A stretch of DNA of 42,168 nucleotides from positions 1-42,168 of IMG/VR virus record IMGVR_UViG_3300009695_000010. One strand, 5' to 3'. The position numbers and the translations under genes were made by a program. Every line of letters begins with the position of its first letter. Position 1 is the stretch's first letter. Below the pieces are notes generated by a model. That model worked only from the letters and a program-made list of their open reading frames with translations, had not been told where the DNA came from and did not search any database. Below are positions 7,177-15,285 of this stretch, in pieces. The stretch comes from a virus.

Positions 7177-7206
7177 TTGACAAATGAATAATACTTATGG
7201 TAAACT
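7177..7206 (+). promoter_or_regulatory. Variant repeat-spacer promoter (TTGACA-18-TAAACT)
   Basis: TTGACA at 7177-7182, spacer AATGAATAATACTTATGG and TAAACT at 7201-7206. The spacer is a diverged copy of the dispersed repeat. A second near copy (7216-7231) follows directly, before the RBS of the 7248 gene. Confidence 0.55.
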
Positions 7207-7247
7207 AAGGATAACGAATTAAATAATAATTGAAAGGAGATAAAAAA

Positions 7248-7406
7248 ATGAAAGAAAGAGTAATGTGTATGGCAGGAGAACTTGGATTTAATATAGAGCA
7301 GAATGTTTGCCACGTATATTTAATAAAAGATGAAAATAGAAGACACTATAAAGGATATACAAAAGCATATATGTTTTTATATAGAAGATTAAAAGCAATT
7401 AAATAA
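7248..7406 (+). CDS. Hypothetical protein, 52 aa
   Basis: ATG at 7248 follows GAAAGGAGATAAAAAA. The product begins MKERVMCMAGELGFNIEQN and ends in a basic stretch YRRLKAIK. The stop codon lies inside a near copy of the dispersed repeat (7396-7411). It is the first gene behind the promoter at 7177 and immediately precedes the antirepressor. Function unknown. Confidence 0.55.
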   Translation: MKERVMCMAGELGFNIEQNVCHVYLIKDENRRHYKGYTKAYMFLYRRLKAIK

Positions 7407-7428
7407 TAATAAAGGAGAGGAGAATATT

Positions 7429-8148
7429 ATGGAAAACGATCAATTACAAATATTTAATAATGAGGAGTTCGGACAGATAAGAACTATTACAGAAAATGGA
7501 GACACTTGGTTTTTAGGAAAGGACATTGCTGGAACTTTAGCATATAAAGATACATCAGATGCATTAAAGAAACATGTTGATGAAGAGGATAAAATGGGTA
7601 GGCAAATCGCCGACTCATTAGGAAGACAGCAAAACACTATCTTTATAAACGAGAGTGGAATGTATAGTTTGATATTTAAGAGCAAACAACCTAAAGCTAA
7701 AGAATTTAAAAGATGGGTAACTTCAGAAGTATTACCATCTATTCGTAAAACCGGTGGATATGTAGCTCCCAGCATTGCAAGCAAAGACACTTATATATTA
7801 GACTTAGCCAAGTCAATGCAATTAACTAATCAAGTTGTACAAGGAATATTGACATCAGTAACTAAGATGGAAGAGTTTGTTAAAGATAGTCTTAATGCAA
7901 AAGATATTCAAATAGATAGAGCATCAGAGTTAATTGGATTAAGAAGTAAGAACACAATGATGTTATCTGGTGCATTAAAAGAGAAATTAGAAGACCTCAC
8001 AGGGGCATATGTTTCTGCTACGTCTGAATTATATAAGAAGATTAAGAAATTAGTATTTAAAGAGTTTCATGTATTTAAATGGGAAGAAATTGCAATAGGA
8101 AAATATAATAGAGTTTATGCATTTATAGATTCTATAGAAGAAATATAA
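7429..8148 (+). CDS. Phage antirepressor, BRO-N domain
   Basis: The 239-residue protein has a BRO-N domain over residues about 5-115: FNNEEFGQIRTITENGDTWF, GKDIAGTLAYKDTSDALKKH, the FINESGMYSLIFKSKQP box and the RWVTSEVLPSIRKTGGY box, all characteristic. The C-terminal part (about 150-239) is helical, with an ORF6C-like outline. Proteins of this type in temperate phages bind or displace repressors to promote lytic growth. It lies downstream of its own promoter at 7177. Confidence 0.92.
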   Translation: MENDQLQIFNNEEFGQIRTITENGDTWFLGKDIAGTLAYKDTSDALKKHVDEEDKMGRQIADSLGRQQNTIFINESGMYSLIFKSKQPKAKEFKRWVTSEVLPSIRKTGGYVAPSIASKDTYILDLAKSMQLTNQVVQGILTSVTKMEEFVKDSLNAKDIQIDRASELIGLRSKNTMMLSGALKEKLEDLTGAYVSATSELYKKIKKLVFKEFHVFKWEEIAIGKYNRVYAFIDSIEEI

Positions 8149-8164
8149 CAATTAAATAATAATT
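8149..8164 (+). repeat. 16-bp dispersed repeat, exact copy
   Basis: CAATTAAATAATAATT starts at the base after the antirepressor stop codon and runs into the RBS of the next gene. Confidence 0.8.
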
Positions 8165-8178
8165 AGGGGGAGAATATT

Positions 8179-8400
8179 ATGATAAAGAATAACTGTAGAG
8201 ACTGCATGACCAGAGAACTCGGATGTCATTCAAATTGCATTACATATAATAACTTTACTGCTGCACTCCAGGAGAAGAAAGAACATAAGCTAGATCAATT
8301 TGATAGCTACAAAAGAGATAGACTTATTCAAGAGAATGAGTACAGAATTAAAATAGGTAAGGCTACATTAGGCAATAGTAAAAATTTTGCAAACTGTTAA
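8179..8400 (+). CDS. Small Cys/His phage protein, 73 aa
   Basis: The N-terminus carries C-x2-C, then GCHSNC followed by TYNNF, a pattern repeated in small early proteins of many Firmicutes phages (C..C..R..GCH..C..Y). The rest is basic and helical. Probably a small metal-binding protein; function unknown. Confidence 0.6.
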   Translation: MIKNNCRDCMTRELGCHSNCITYNNFTAALQEKKEHKLDQFDSYKRDRLIQENEYRIKIGKATLGNSKNFANC

Positions 8401-8416
8401 CAACTAAATAATAATT
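8401..8416 (+). repeat. 16-bp dispersed repeat, exact copy
   Basis: CAACTAAATAATAATT begins at the base after the stop codon of the 8179 gene and is followed by GAGGAGG, the RBS of the 8433 gene. The bases before it read TTAACA, one change from a -35 box, but no -10 follows. Confidence 0.8.
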
Positions 8417-8432
8417 GAGGAGGTAATATATT

Positions 8433-8795
8433 ATGAAAGATAAATGGATGTATAATTTAGATGGTGGAGATATATGGTATGGCGAAGAGTTTGATACAAA
8501 AGAAGAAGCAATTAAAATTGGTAGAGAAGAATCGGAAGATGATACTTTTAGAATAGGACAGATTAAAGAAGTTAAGCCAAGTGGGGTAGATGTTGATTAT
8601 ATATTAGAAAATGTAGCTGAGAATACAACAGATGATGTTGGAGAAATTGGAGAAGATTATCTGTGTGATGTTACTAAAGAAGATAGAGTAGAATTAGAAG
8701 AAAAGTTAAATGTAGTATTATTTACATGGATGAAAAAATATGGGTATGAGCCTACATTTTTTCTAATTGATAATGAAGAGGTAATCATATGTTAA
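8433..8795 (+). CDS. Conserved phage protein, 120 aa, unknown function
   Basis: An acidic protein with an N-terminal W-MYNLDGGDIWYGEEF-DTKEEA segment and a C-terminal EELNVVLFTWMKKYG-like helix. This layout is familiar from small staphylococcal and clostridial phage proteins of unknown function. The end overlaps the next gene by 7 bp. Confidence 0.55.
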   Translation: MKDKWMYNLDGGDIWYGEEFDTKEEAIKIGREESEDDTFRIGQIKEVKPSGVDVDYILENVAENTTDDVGEIGEDYLCDVTKEDRVELEEKLNVVLFTWMKKYGYEPTFFLIDNEEVIIC

Positions 8796-9034
8796 AGGAC
8801 TCTATTAATAAATCTGCTAAGAAACATGGAATTAATCCATATGTGTTAGCACAAATTATTCAATCAGAATCAAGTTGGGTAATTCCATACGAAAATAAGT
8901 CCATGTGGAATAAGATCAAATTATTCTTTAGTAAGATATTTAAAATTAATAAGGAAGTTAAATCACAGGAGACTTTTGGTCTTGGACAATTTTCTAGAAG
9001 TCAAATAGATAAAAATAATGATTTTAGGAGGTAA
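8789..9034 (+). CDS. Truncated lytic transglycosylase (SLT-like) domain, 81 aa
   Basis: Residues 12-30 (KHGINPYVLAQIIQSESSW) match the first helices of an SLT/goose-lysozyme fold, with Glu27 at the catalytic position. ETFGLGQFS (61-69) matches the following G-[LI]-x-Q box. The protein stops soon after, inside the RBS (AGGAGGTAA) of the next gene, so the second half of the usual 120-150 residue domain is missing. There is no signal peptide. It may be a degraded gene or a small cytoplasmic remnant. It overlaps the preceding gene. Confidence 0.5.
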   Translation: MLKDSINKSAKKHGINPYVLAQIIQSESSWVIPYENKSMWNKIKLFFSKIFKINKEVKSQETFGLGQFSRSQIDKNNDFRR

Positions 9035-9042
9035 TATTTATT

Positions 9043-9339
9043 ATGAGTGAATCAAATAATGAAGTAAGAGGACACTTATGTGAGGGATTAAAGAGATTCC
9101 AGGAGAACTCCACTTATTCGTGTATACCTAAATTTAATAAAGAGGGTGAAGTTGAGGGGTGTGATGCGACAAATGAAATTAGAATTATATTTTGTCCATT
9201 CTGTGGTGAGAAATTAATTGAATCGAAAGAATATAAATATACTTGTGTTGAATGTAAAGATACATGGAAATCATATGATAAAAATATAATATGTTGTGAC
9301 GAATGTTATAGTGGTGATTTAACAATAGAAGTGATATAA
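9043..9339 (+). CDS. Double zinc-ribbon protein, 98 aa
   Basis: Contains FCPFCGEKL (C-x2-C) and YTCVECKDTW (C-x2-C) followed by ICCDECYSGDL, so two zinc ribbons are likely. A further Cys pair lies near the N-terminus (HLCEG, YSCIP). The RBS AGGAGG overlaps the end of the upstream SLT fragment. Probably nucleic-acid or protein binding. Confidence 0.6.
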   Translation: MSESNNEVRGHLCEGLKRFQENSTYSCIPKFNKEGEVEGCDATNEIRIIFCPFCGEKLIESKEYKYTCVECKDTWKSYDKNIICCDECYSGDLTIEVI

Positions 9340-9370
9340 AACATGTCTTTTAAAAGAAGGAGGAAATGGT

Positions 9371-9532
9371 ATGTTAAATAGTGAGTTAATTACAAAGTTA
9401 GAAGAATTAGATCCAAATGCAGAGATTATTGTTTGGGAAGGCTATGATGCTGGATGTACTACTAGAGAATTTCAAATTAGTTCAGGTATATTCTTTGATA
9501 CAAATCAAAAATATTATTTATTGGAGGCATAG
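9371..9532 (+). CDS. Small hypothetical protein, 53 aa
   Basis: ATG at 9371 follows AAGGAGGAAATGGT. The product begins MLNSELITKLEELDPNAEI and continues with IVWEGYDAGCTTREFQI. It is an acidic phage protein of unknown role and stops 1 bp before the ligase start, supplying the ligase RBS (GGAGG in TTATTGGAGGCATAG). Confidence 0.6.
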   Translation: MLNSELITKLEELDPNAEIIVWEGYDAGCTTREFQISSGIFFDTNQKYYLLEA

Positions 9533-9533
9533 T

Positions 9534-11483
9534 ATGAATAGATTAATTGAATTAACAGACTTATTAAAACAAGCCTCGGCAGCCTATTATAATTCTGATA
9601 CTAGTTTTTACACTGACAAACAGTTTGACGCCCTCCTTGACGAGCTGAAGGCACTAGAAACATCATCAGGAGTAGTATTATCAGGTAGTCCAACAAGTAA
9701 TGTAGGATATGAAGTCAAGTCAAAACTAACTAAAGTTTCTCATTCAATTCCACTCCGTTCACTTGGTAAAACTAAAACAATTAAAGATTTAGAATACTTT
9801 CAAGGCAGTCAAGATTGTGAGTTAATGCTTAAGGGGGATGGACTTACAAATGAAATTATATATGACAATGGAATATTAATTCAGGGTAGCACCAGAGGAA
9901 ATGGAGAGATAGGAGAAGATATAACTCATAATGTAAAAACTTACAACAAAATACCTTTAACTATTGATTTCAAAGGATATTTAAAAGTTGTAGGTGAGGC
10001 CGTAATATTTGATGAGGATTTTACAATAGTGAATGAAAAAGCTGGAGGAAAGTATTCTAATTCAAGAAATCTAGTAGCAGGAAGTGTGAGACAATTAGAT
10101 TCTAAAATATGTGCTGCTAGAAATGTAAACTTTATGGCTTTTGGAATATTAGAAATGAAAATTGATGGAGTAGACAAAAACTATAATAAGTTTCATAAGC
10201 AATTAGAATTTTTAGGTGACTTAGGTTTTTATGTTGTACCTCATGTTATGACTGAGAAGAAAGATGATTTAGAAGTTATTATAGATAGTATGAAAGAATT
10301 AGCAAAACAAATAGGAGTTCCTATTGATGGAATGGTATTGAAGTTTAATGATATTTCTTATGGAGAAAGTTTAGGATCAACTTCACATCATCCATTAAAT
10401 GCTATTGCTTTTAAGTTTTATGATGAAGAATCTGAAACTGAATATATTACTACAGAATGGAATACTTCACGTACAGGACAGTTAAACCCAGTAGCTATAT
10501 TTCAACCTACAGAAATAGAATCTTCTATAGTGGAAAGAGCTACACTTCATAATGTAGATTATTTTAGAGAGTTACAATTAGGTAAAGGAGATATTATCAC
10601 ATTGATAAAAGCTAATCAAGTTATTCCTAAAGTAACAGGGAACTTAACGAGAAGTAATACTGAATTAATTCCTGAAGAATGTCCGGTATGTAATAGTAAA
10701 ACAGAAGTAAGATTATTAAAAACTGCTCATGTATTATTTTGCACAAATGAAGATTGTCCATCTAAAAAAGTAGCTCAGTTTGAACATTTTTGTAGCAGAG
10801 ATGCTATGAATATTTTAGGACTTGGAGAGGCAATAATCGAAACATTTATAAATATGGGGCTCCTAAGTAATTTGCCAGATATTTATAGATTGCAAGATTA
10901 TAGATTTAGGATAATTGCTCTTGAAGGATTTGGAGAGAAATCATATAACAAGATAATTCAAGCTGTTGAAAATTCAAGAGTATGTAAGTTAGAAAATTTT
11001 ATATATGCTTTAGGAATCCCAAATGTTGGTAAAGGTACTGCAAAAGATTTGTGTAATTATTTTAAAGGCTCTTTTAATAATTTTATAGAGGCTATAGAAA
11101 GCAATTTTGATTTTTCTAATATAAAAGATATAGGAGAAATTACAAGTGAATCTATCTATTTATGGTTTACTGAAGATGTTAAAGATGATCTCTTTGAGTT
11201 AGTTCAGTATATTGAATTCAGCAAAGAGAAAATTGCAGAAGTAAACACTAAAGGAATATTTGCAGATAAGAAGATTTATTGTACCGGAAGTTTTGCTTCA
11301 CATAAGAAAGACGAATTAAAAGTTATTGTAGAAAGTTTAGGAGGAGAGTTTGCTTCAGGATACGCTAAGTCTCTTGATTATTTAGTAGTTGGTTCCTTAA
11401 AAGGTAGTGGTAAAGTTGCAAAGGCCGAGAAAGATGGAGTTAAAGTATTAACCGAGGAACAATTTTTAGAAATGATTAAATAA
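9534..11483 (+). CDS. ligA: NAD-dependent DNA ligase
   Basis: The 649-residue protein is full length for LigA. ATG at 9534 is chosen because it follows GGAGG and the protein then begins at the usual Ia domain (LTDLLKQASAAYYN). The adenylation motif is KGDG at 100-103 (the KxDG lysine), later segments include STRGNGEIGEDITHN and the OB-domain box ATLHN. A four-Cys zinc finger (CPVC ... CTNEDC), helix-hairpin-helix repeats (ALEGFGEKSYNKII, LGIPNVGKGTA) and a C-terminal BRCT domain (KIYCTGSFASHKKDELK) follow. It seals nicks using NAD+ and would join Okazaki fragments of the phage replisome. Confidence 0.96.
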   Translation: MNRLIELTDLLKQASAAYYNSDTSFYTDKQFDALLDELKALETSSGVVLSGSPTSNVGYEVKSKLTKVSHSIPLRSLGKTKTIKDLEYFQGSQDCELMLKGDGLTNEIIYDNGILIQGSTRGNGEIGEDITHNVKTYNKIPLTIDFKGYLKVVGEAVIFDEDFTIVNEKAGGKYSNSRNLVAGSVRQLDSKICAARNVNFMAFGILEMKIDGVDKNYNKFHKQLEFLGDLGFYVVPHVMTEKKDDLEVIIDSMKELAKQIGVPIDGMVLKFNDISYGESLGSTSHHPLNAIAFKFYDEESETEYITTEWNTSRTGQLNPVAIFQPTEIESSIVERATLHNVDYFRELQLGKGDIITLIKANQVIPKVTGNLTRSNTELIPEECPVCNSKTEVRLLKTAHVLFCTNEDCPSKKVAQFEHFCSRDAMNILGLGEAIIETFINMGLLSNLPDIYRLQDYRFRIIALEGFGEKSYNKIIQAVENSRVCKLENFIYALGIPNVGKGTAKDLCNYFKGSFNNFIEAIESNFDFSNIKDIGEITSESIYLWFTEDVKDDLFELVQYIEFSKEKIAEVNTKGIFADKKIYCTGSFASHKKDELKVIVESLGGEFASGYAKSLDYLVVGSLKGSGKVAKAEKDGVKVLTEEQFLEMIK

Positions 11484-11494
11484 AGGAGGCCATT

Positions 11495-11722
11495 ATGGTA
11501 AAGAAAGTAATAATAGAAAAAGATGATGAACGGAAAATGTTAAAGTGGGATGAGGAAAGACTTAGTGTTTTCAGGGAAAGATATAATACTCTTGGTGCTG
11601 AAGAAACAGAATATGTTATAGGTTTAGATATTGCTAGTACGGATTCTGTAGATTGCAGTGGAATGTGTCATTTCAAGATCGTTGATGGAGAATATATTTT
11701 TGATGGGGTTGTTACATTATGA
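11495..11722 (+). CDS. Hypothetical protein, 75 aa
   Basis: Has an acidic helical N-terminus and a central EYVIGLDIASTDSVDCS stretch. The 'GLDIAST' strand resembles the first strand of RuvC/RNase H-like or actin-like folds, but the remainder is too short to be such an enzyme. It overlaps the next gene by 4 bp (ATGA). Confidence 0.5.
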   Translation: MVKKVIIEKDDERKMLKWDEERLSVFRERYNTLGAEETEYVIGLDIASTDSVDCSGMCHFKIVDGEYIFDGVVTL

Positions 11723-11904
11723 TTTACACGCATAATTGCAGAAATAAGGAATGTGATAATTTCGGAGATTTTGACTTAGATTTAGCTATGAGGGAGATTC
11801 CATTGAAGGAATGCCCAAAGTGTCACCAGAGCGTCATTAGAGTGTATAAATCAGTTAATGTAGATTTATCATTTAAAGGATCGTACAATTCCACTAGGAA
11901 GTAA
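11719..11904 (+). CDS. FmdB-type zinc-ribbon protein, 61 aa
   Basis: C-x4-C near the N-terminus (CRNKEC) and C-x2-C (CPKC) 24-28 residues later, then a C-terminal DLSFKGSYNSTRK segment. This matches the small FmdB-like zinc-ribbon family, which usually ends with 'FKGSGFYxTD'. Function in phages unknown. It starts inside the stop codon of 11495. Confidence 0.65.
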   Translation: MIYTHNCRNKECDNFGDFDLDLAMREIPLKECPKCHQSVIRVYKSVNVDLSFKGSYNSTRK

Positions 11905-11960
11905 AAGTTAGTACGTCATCCTATGAGAATATGATGAATTAAATTAAAGGAGAAAAAATT

Positions 11961-12230
11961 ATGCAAGAAAGTATTTTAAATGAAACTACAGATACAGAAA
12001 AATATTGGTGTGTAATTAGACTAACCGACAAAGATGGAAATATAACATATAGATGTGATGAGCATGACACACCATTTTGCAAAGAATTAATAAATGCAAA
12101 ACAGTATGAATATTTCTTAGAGGATGAGCTTGAGGCATCAATGCAAAGTTTTTCTTATGGATTAGATTTAAATAATTTTAAAATAGAGATTAAAAAAATC
12201 AGAATTAAATATGAGATTATAGAATTTTAG
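11961..12230 (+). CDS. Hypothetical protein, 89 aa
   Basis: Has an N-terminal WCVIRLTDKDGNITYRC strand pair and an acidic helical centre (EYFLEDELEASMQSF). No family recognised. RBS AAAGGAG. Confidence 0.5.
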   Translation: MQESILNETTDTEKYWCVIRLTDKDGNITYRCDEHDTPFCKELINAKQYEYFLEDELEASMQSFSYGLDLNNFKIEIKKIRIKYEIIEF

Positions 12231-12322
12231 TTACGTAATACAAATATAGATGATAAAACATCTTATAAAATTTATGTTTTAAAAGAATATAAAATAAATA
12301 CCAAATTATTTCAATTATTCTA

Positions 12323-12351
12323 TTGACAATTAAATGATAATTTAGTATTCT
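12323..12351 (+). promoter_or_regulatory. Repeat-spacer promoter (TTGACA-17-TATTCT)
   Basis: TTGACA at 12323-12328 with spacer ATTAAATGATAATTTAG; the -10 at 12346-12351 is TATTCT, weaker than the others. The spacer is the dispersed repeat with one change (G for A). It would drive 12395-14334. Confidence 0.6.
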
Positions 12352-12394
12352 TAATACAAGGGAATAATTACTAATAAAGTTGAGGAGGAAAGGA

Positions 12395-12622
12395 ATGAGA
12401 ATTGTAGTCGGTGAAAGTTATAAGGTGGCAAAGAATAGACACACATATTACGGTAGCTGCGATGATATAAAAGCTCTGGAGGGTAAAGCAGTTAAAGTGG
12501 TTAAGATATATGATTATCCAGAGGAAGAATCTCCTTATGATATTGAAGATCTAAATGGAGAAGTACATACTGTTGAAGCTTGTAATTTACAAGAATTAAA
12601 TAATAATTTAACGGAGGTATAA
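12395..12622 (+). CDS. SH3-like small protein, 75 aa
   Basis: ATG at 12395 is the start because GAGGAGG lies 8 bp before it; an upstream in-frame TTG falls before the RBS. The sequence MRIVVGESYKVAKNRHTYYG ... VEACNLQELNNN is a small beta-barrel type, closely related to the first 70 residues of the next gene, so the two arose by tandem duplication. The C-terminal LNNN is encoded by a near copy of the dispersed repeat (12593-12608). Confidence 0.6.
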   Translation: MRIVVGESYKVAKNRHTYYGSCDDIKALEGKAVKVVKIYDYPEEESPYDIEDLNGEVHTVEACNLQELNNNLTEV

Positions 12623-12624
12623 AA

Positions 12625-14334
12625 ATGAATATTATAGTAGGAAATAGTTACAGGGTAGTAAAAAATAGAGATAGTCAATATGGCGGATGTAATGATATAA
12701 AATTAATAGAAGGCATGATTGTCAAGGTAACAAATTCTGATACTAATTTCCGAAGAGAAGGTTCTTTTGATATTACAGATGAAAAAGGAGGAGAACACTG
12801 TTGCGAGGCATGTAATTTAACAGAAATAAATAATAATGAGGAGAAAAAAGTTATGAAGAAAATATTAAAAGTATTATGTGTGAATAATGGTTTCTACAAT
12901 TTAAGTAATAGACAATTTTGTACAGAGGGAAGAGAGTATAAAGTAATCGAAGAAACAGACAAAACTCTTACAATCCTGGATGATGGAGAATATGAAAATG
13001 AAGTAGAGTTTAGAAGTAATAAATGGTTTGAGTTACTATATGAAGAAAAGGAGAATGTTGTTGTGAAAATGTTTAAAATAGGAGATAAAGTAAAAATAGT
13101 AAATAAGGAAATAATGCTATCAAGTATTGTAGAAGTAAATATAGGAGATACAGCAGTAATTGAAAAAACTTTAGGCTTTGACAATGAGTATAAAATAATA
13201 ATGGATAAAGATAATGATTGGTGGTATGCAAAAGCTGAAGAGTTAGAATTAATTATAAATAATCCTAAGTTTGAAATAATAATTGAAGGGGATACAACTA
13301 CAGTAAGGTTAGATGATGGTGTTGAAGGCGTAGCAAGACGTTACTACAAGGATGAATATAGTAGAGGGTTTGGAATAGTTGCAGCTCTATCAAAAGCTTT
13401 AGACATAGATTTAGTAGCTGAAGTACTAAAAGTTGTTAAGTCGTATGATAAACCTACAGTGGAAGAAATTAAGGCATTTGCAGATAGAACTGCATTTAGA
13501 TACAATAAATTTAAAGTAGGGGATATTGTAACAGGGTTAGATGATGGTACAGAATGGGGTATTACAAATATAAATATGACTAAGGGAAAAGTTATACAGG
13601 CTAGATTAAGATTTGTTTGTATTGAAGTATTAGAACATAAAGATAAAAGTCAAATAGGATATATAAGTGGAGAAATTGAATCTAAATACTTTAAATTAGT
13701 AGAAACGAAAAAAGATCCTAAATTTGGAATTGGAGATATTACTATTAGTAATAAAACTACTGGAGAAGTAATATATAAAGGTAAAGGAAATATAACTTCA
13801 GACGTATCGTTTAAAAAGACAATTTTAAAGGAAGGAGTTAAGATAGAGCCAATAACATTTAAAAAGGGTGACAAGGTAAGGATTTGGGAAGGAATAGTGG
13901 TTGATCAGAAATATGATGGGGAATGTCAAGTTACATCGGATATGAGAAGGTATATCAACAAAGAAACAATAATAGTTGGAGAAAAATATCATAACACTAG
14001 ATTTGAATTAGAAATAGATGGTGGTGATTGGTCATGGAGTCCTAGTATGCTTGAGTTAGTTAAAGAGAAAGAGTTAAAAGTTGGAGACAGAGTTTACTAT
14101 AAGAGTATGAATGGAACATATGCTGTGTGTGAAATCAACAGAATAAAAGGAAAAGAGGTATGGGGAAAATGGTCTGGTAAATACTTTGATACTATAGAAG
14201 AGTTGCCTAAGACAATAAATGAATTTGAAGAGGTCAGAAAGAATTCAGGTAAAACATTTGTGCAGTTGTTTCAAGTTAAAAAGCTCATTTTAATAGATGA
14301 TACTAAACCAAAAAATCCAGTAATAAGATGGTAA
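12625..14334 (+). CDS. Multi-domain SH3-like repeat protein, 569 aa
   Basis: The first 70 residues duplicate the preceding gene (RVVKNRDSQYG ... CEACNLTEI). At least four further barrel-like units follow, each opening with a 'F/L-K-x-G-D-x-V' strand: FKIGDKVKIVN (about 149), FKVGDIVTGLDDG (about 296), FKKGDKVRIWEG (about 412) and LKVGDRVYYKS (about 484). One unit ends EIDGGDWSWSPSMLELV, matching the protein at 25589. A helical insert (PTVEEIKAFADRTAFRYN) lies near 275-292. Repeated KOW/SH3-like barrels usually bind proteins or nucleic acid; the role here is unknown. Confidence 0.6.
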   Translation: MNIIVGNSYRVVKNRDSQYGGCNDIKLIEGMIVKVTNSDTNFRREGSFDITDEKGGEHCCEACNLTEINNNEEKKVMKKILKVLCVNNGFYNLSNRQFCTEGREYKVIEETDKTLTILDDGEYENEVEFRSNKWFELLYEEKENVVVKMFKIGDKVKIVNKEIMLSSIVEVNIGDTAVIEKTLGFDNEYKIIMDKDNDWWYAKAEELELIINNPKFEIIIEGDTTTVRLDDGVEGVARRYYKDEYSRGFGIVAALSKALDIDLVAEVLKVVKSYDKPTVEEIKAFADRTAFRYNKFKVGDIVTGLDDGTEWGITNINMTKGKVIQARLRFVCIEVLEHKDKSQIGYISGEIESKYFKLVETKKDPKFGIGDITISNKTTGEVIYKGKGNITSDVSFKKTILKEGVKIEPITFKKGDKVRIWEGIVVDQKYDGECQVTSDMRRYINKETIIVGEKYHNTRFELEIDGGDWSWSPSMLELVKEKELKVGDRVYYKSMNGTYAVCEINRIKGKEVWGKWSGKYFDTIEELPKTINEFEEVRKNSGKTFVQLFQVKKLILIDDTKPKNPVIRW

Positions 14335-14350
14335 CAATTGAATAATAATT
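14335..14350 (+). repeat. 16-bp dispersed repeat, exact copy
   Basis: CAATTGAATAATAATT begins right after the stop codon of the SH3-like protein gene and just before the hairpin at 14355. Confidence 0.8.
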
Positions 14351-14354
14351 AAAG

Positions 14355-14388
14355 TTTGAGGGAATATCGATTAATATATCTCCTCAAA
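14355..14388 (+). terminator. Hairpin after SH3-repeat gene
   Basis: TTTGAGG (14355-14361) pairs with CCTCAAA (14382-14388); ATAT at 14364-14367 and 14376-14379 extends the stem past a two-base mismatch. The tail is TAAATAAAAA, a weak terminator. Confidence 0.5.
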
Positions 14389-14421
14389 TAAATAAAAATA
14401 AATTAGAACTGATGTTCTGTT

Positions 14422-14454
14422 TCGACAAATTATTACTTAAATTAGGTATATAAT
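14422..14454 (+). promoter_or_regulatory. Weak promoter candidate before 14495 gene
   Basis: TCGACA at 14422-14427 and TATAAT at 14449-14454 with a long 21-bp spacer; TATATA at 14447 would give 19 bp. The -10 is good but the spacing is poor. Confidence 0.3.
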
Positions 14455-14494
14455 ATAATTATAACTAATAAATAATATCTTAGGAGGAATGATT

Positions 14495-14719
14495 ATGATA
14501 ATAAAAGATCTGGTAGAATCTGATTATGAGGAAAAGTATAGTAGGCTAAGTGCAAGTAGACAGTTAAAATATCAAATAATTGACAATGAAATAGAAAAGG
14601 AAGATCAGGAATACATAGTTGCTATTGATATGGATGAAGAGAATGAGGTAGGGCATATCATAAAAATGCACTATGATGATAGAGGATATTTAATTACAGA
14701 TGGTGCAGAGATGTTCTAA
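14495..14719 (+). CDS. Hypothetical acidic protein, 74 aa
   Basis: The ATG at 14495 is 7 nt after GGAGG, while the earlier in-frame ATG at 14489 is only 1 nt from it, so 14495 is preferred. The product is acidic and contains EDQEYIVAIDMDEENEVGH and a YDDRGYLITDG strand pair. Unknown function. Confidence 0.55.
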   Translation: MIIKDLVESDYEEKYSRLSASRQLKYQIIDNEIEKEDQEYIVAIDMDEENEVGHIIKMHYDDRGYLITDGAEMF

Positions 14720-14725
14720 TGTAGG

Positions 14726-14754
14726 GGCTGCTAGATGGGAGAAGTTTAGCAGCC
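14726..14754 (+). terminator. GC-rich hairpin after 14495 gene
   Basis: A perfect 8-bp stem (GGCTGCTA at 14726-14733 with TAGCAGCC at 14747-14754) and a 13-nt loop, starting 7 bp after the stop codon. No T-run follows (AGATTGTAAC), so it may stabilise or process RNA. Confidence 0.5.
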
Positions 14755-14804
14755 AGATTGTAACAATAGTTTGAGAAATAAATAATAATTAAGGAGGTGA
14801 CTAT

Positions 14805-14978
14805 ATGTGTGAACATAAATGGGTATTTCAAGAATCATCATATGCTCATAGCTTTGGAAGTTATAATGATGTATTTGACAGGGTAGATACTTATTATTGT
14901 GAAAAATGTTTAGAGATGAAGGAAGTTAATGCTAAACATGAAAATGCCAGAAGTGCGCCATATTGGTATAAGAAATAA
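14805..14978 (+). CDS. Small Cys/His protein, 57 aa
   Basis: ATG at 14805 follows AAGGAGGTGA. The sequence begins MCEHKWVFQESSYAHSFGSY and contains YYCEKCLEM, so Cys2, His4 and the C-x2-C pair could form one zinc site. The pattern is that of short phage zinc-ribbon proteins. Function unknown. Confidence 0.6.
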   Translation: MCEHKWVFQESSYAHSFGSYNDVFDRVDTYYCEKCLEMKEVNAKHENARSAPYWYKK

Positions 14979-15029
14979 TATCTTATCAAATGAAGATTTT
15001 AAAAGATTAATAAAGGAGGGAACATTACA

Positions 15030-15233
15030 ATGAAATATTATGTGAAAGATTTAGAAGAAAAGAGCAATCCATATCCTTGTACAAATTGTAGTCATGGAAG
15101 TGGAAGTTATAGTAATGGAGAAGATAAAAATGGAAAGTACATTGAATCTAAGAGTTGTAGGGATGATGGAAAATGTTCGGAATATAAAGAATACAACGAG
15201 AGAAAAGCTCTTAATCAAAATATTCTACTTTAA
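15030..15233 (+). CDS. Cys-rich small protein, 67 aa
   Basis: Contains PCTNCSHGSG (C-x2-C) and a later SCRDDGKCSEY pair, again a likely metal site. The middle is Gly/Ser/Asn rich. RBS AAGGAGG. No known family. Confidence 0.5.
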   Translation: MKYYVKDLEEKSNPYPCTNCSHGSGSYSNGEDKNGKYIESKSCRDDGKCSEYKEYNERKALNQNILL

Positions 15234-15285
15234 AAGTTGAGTTTTATTGTATATAAAAATAATTTAAAATATCTTTAGGAAACTG

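Noticed and set aside
9417-9533. Longer ligase start at 9417
   Set aside because: It overlaps the 53-residue gene at 9371-9532 and has no RBS; ATG 9534 has one and gives a standard LigA N-terminus.
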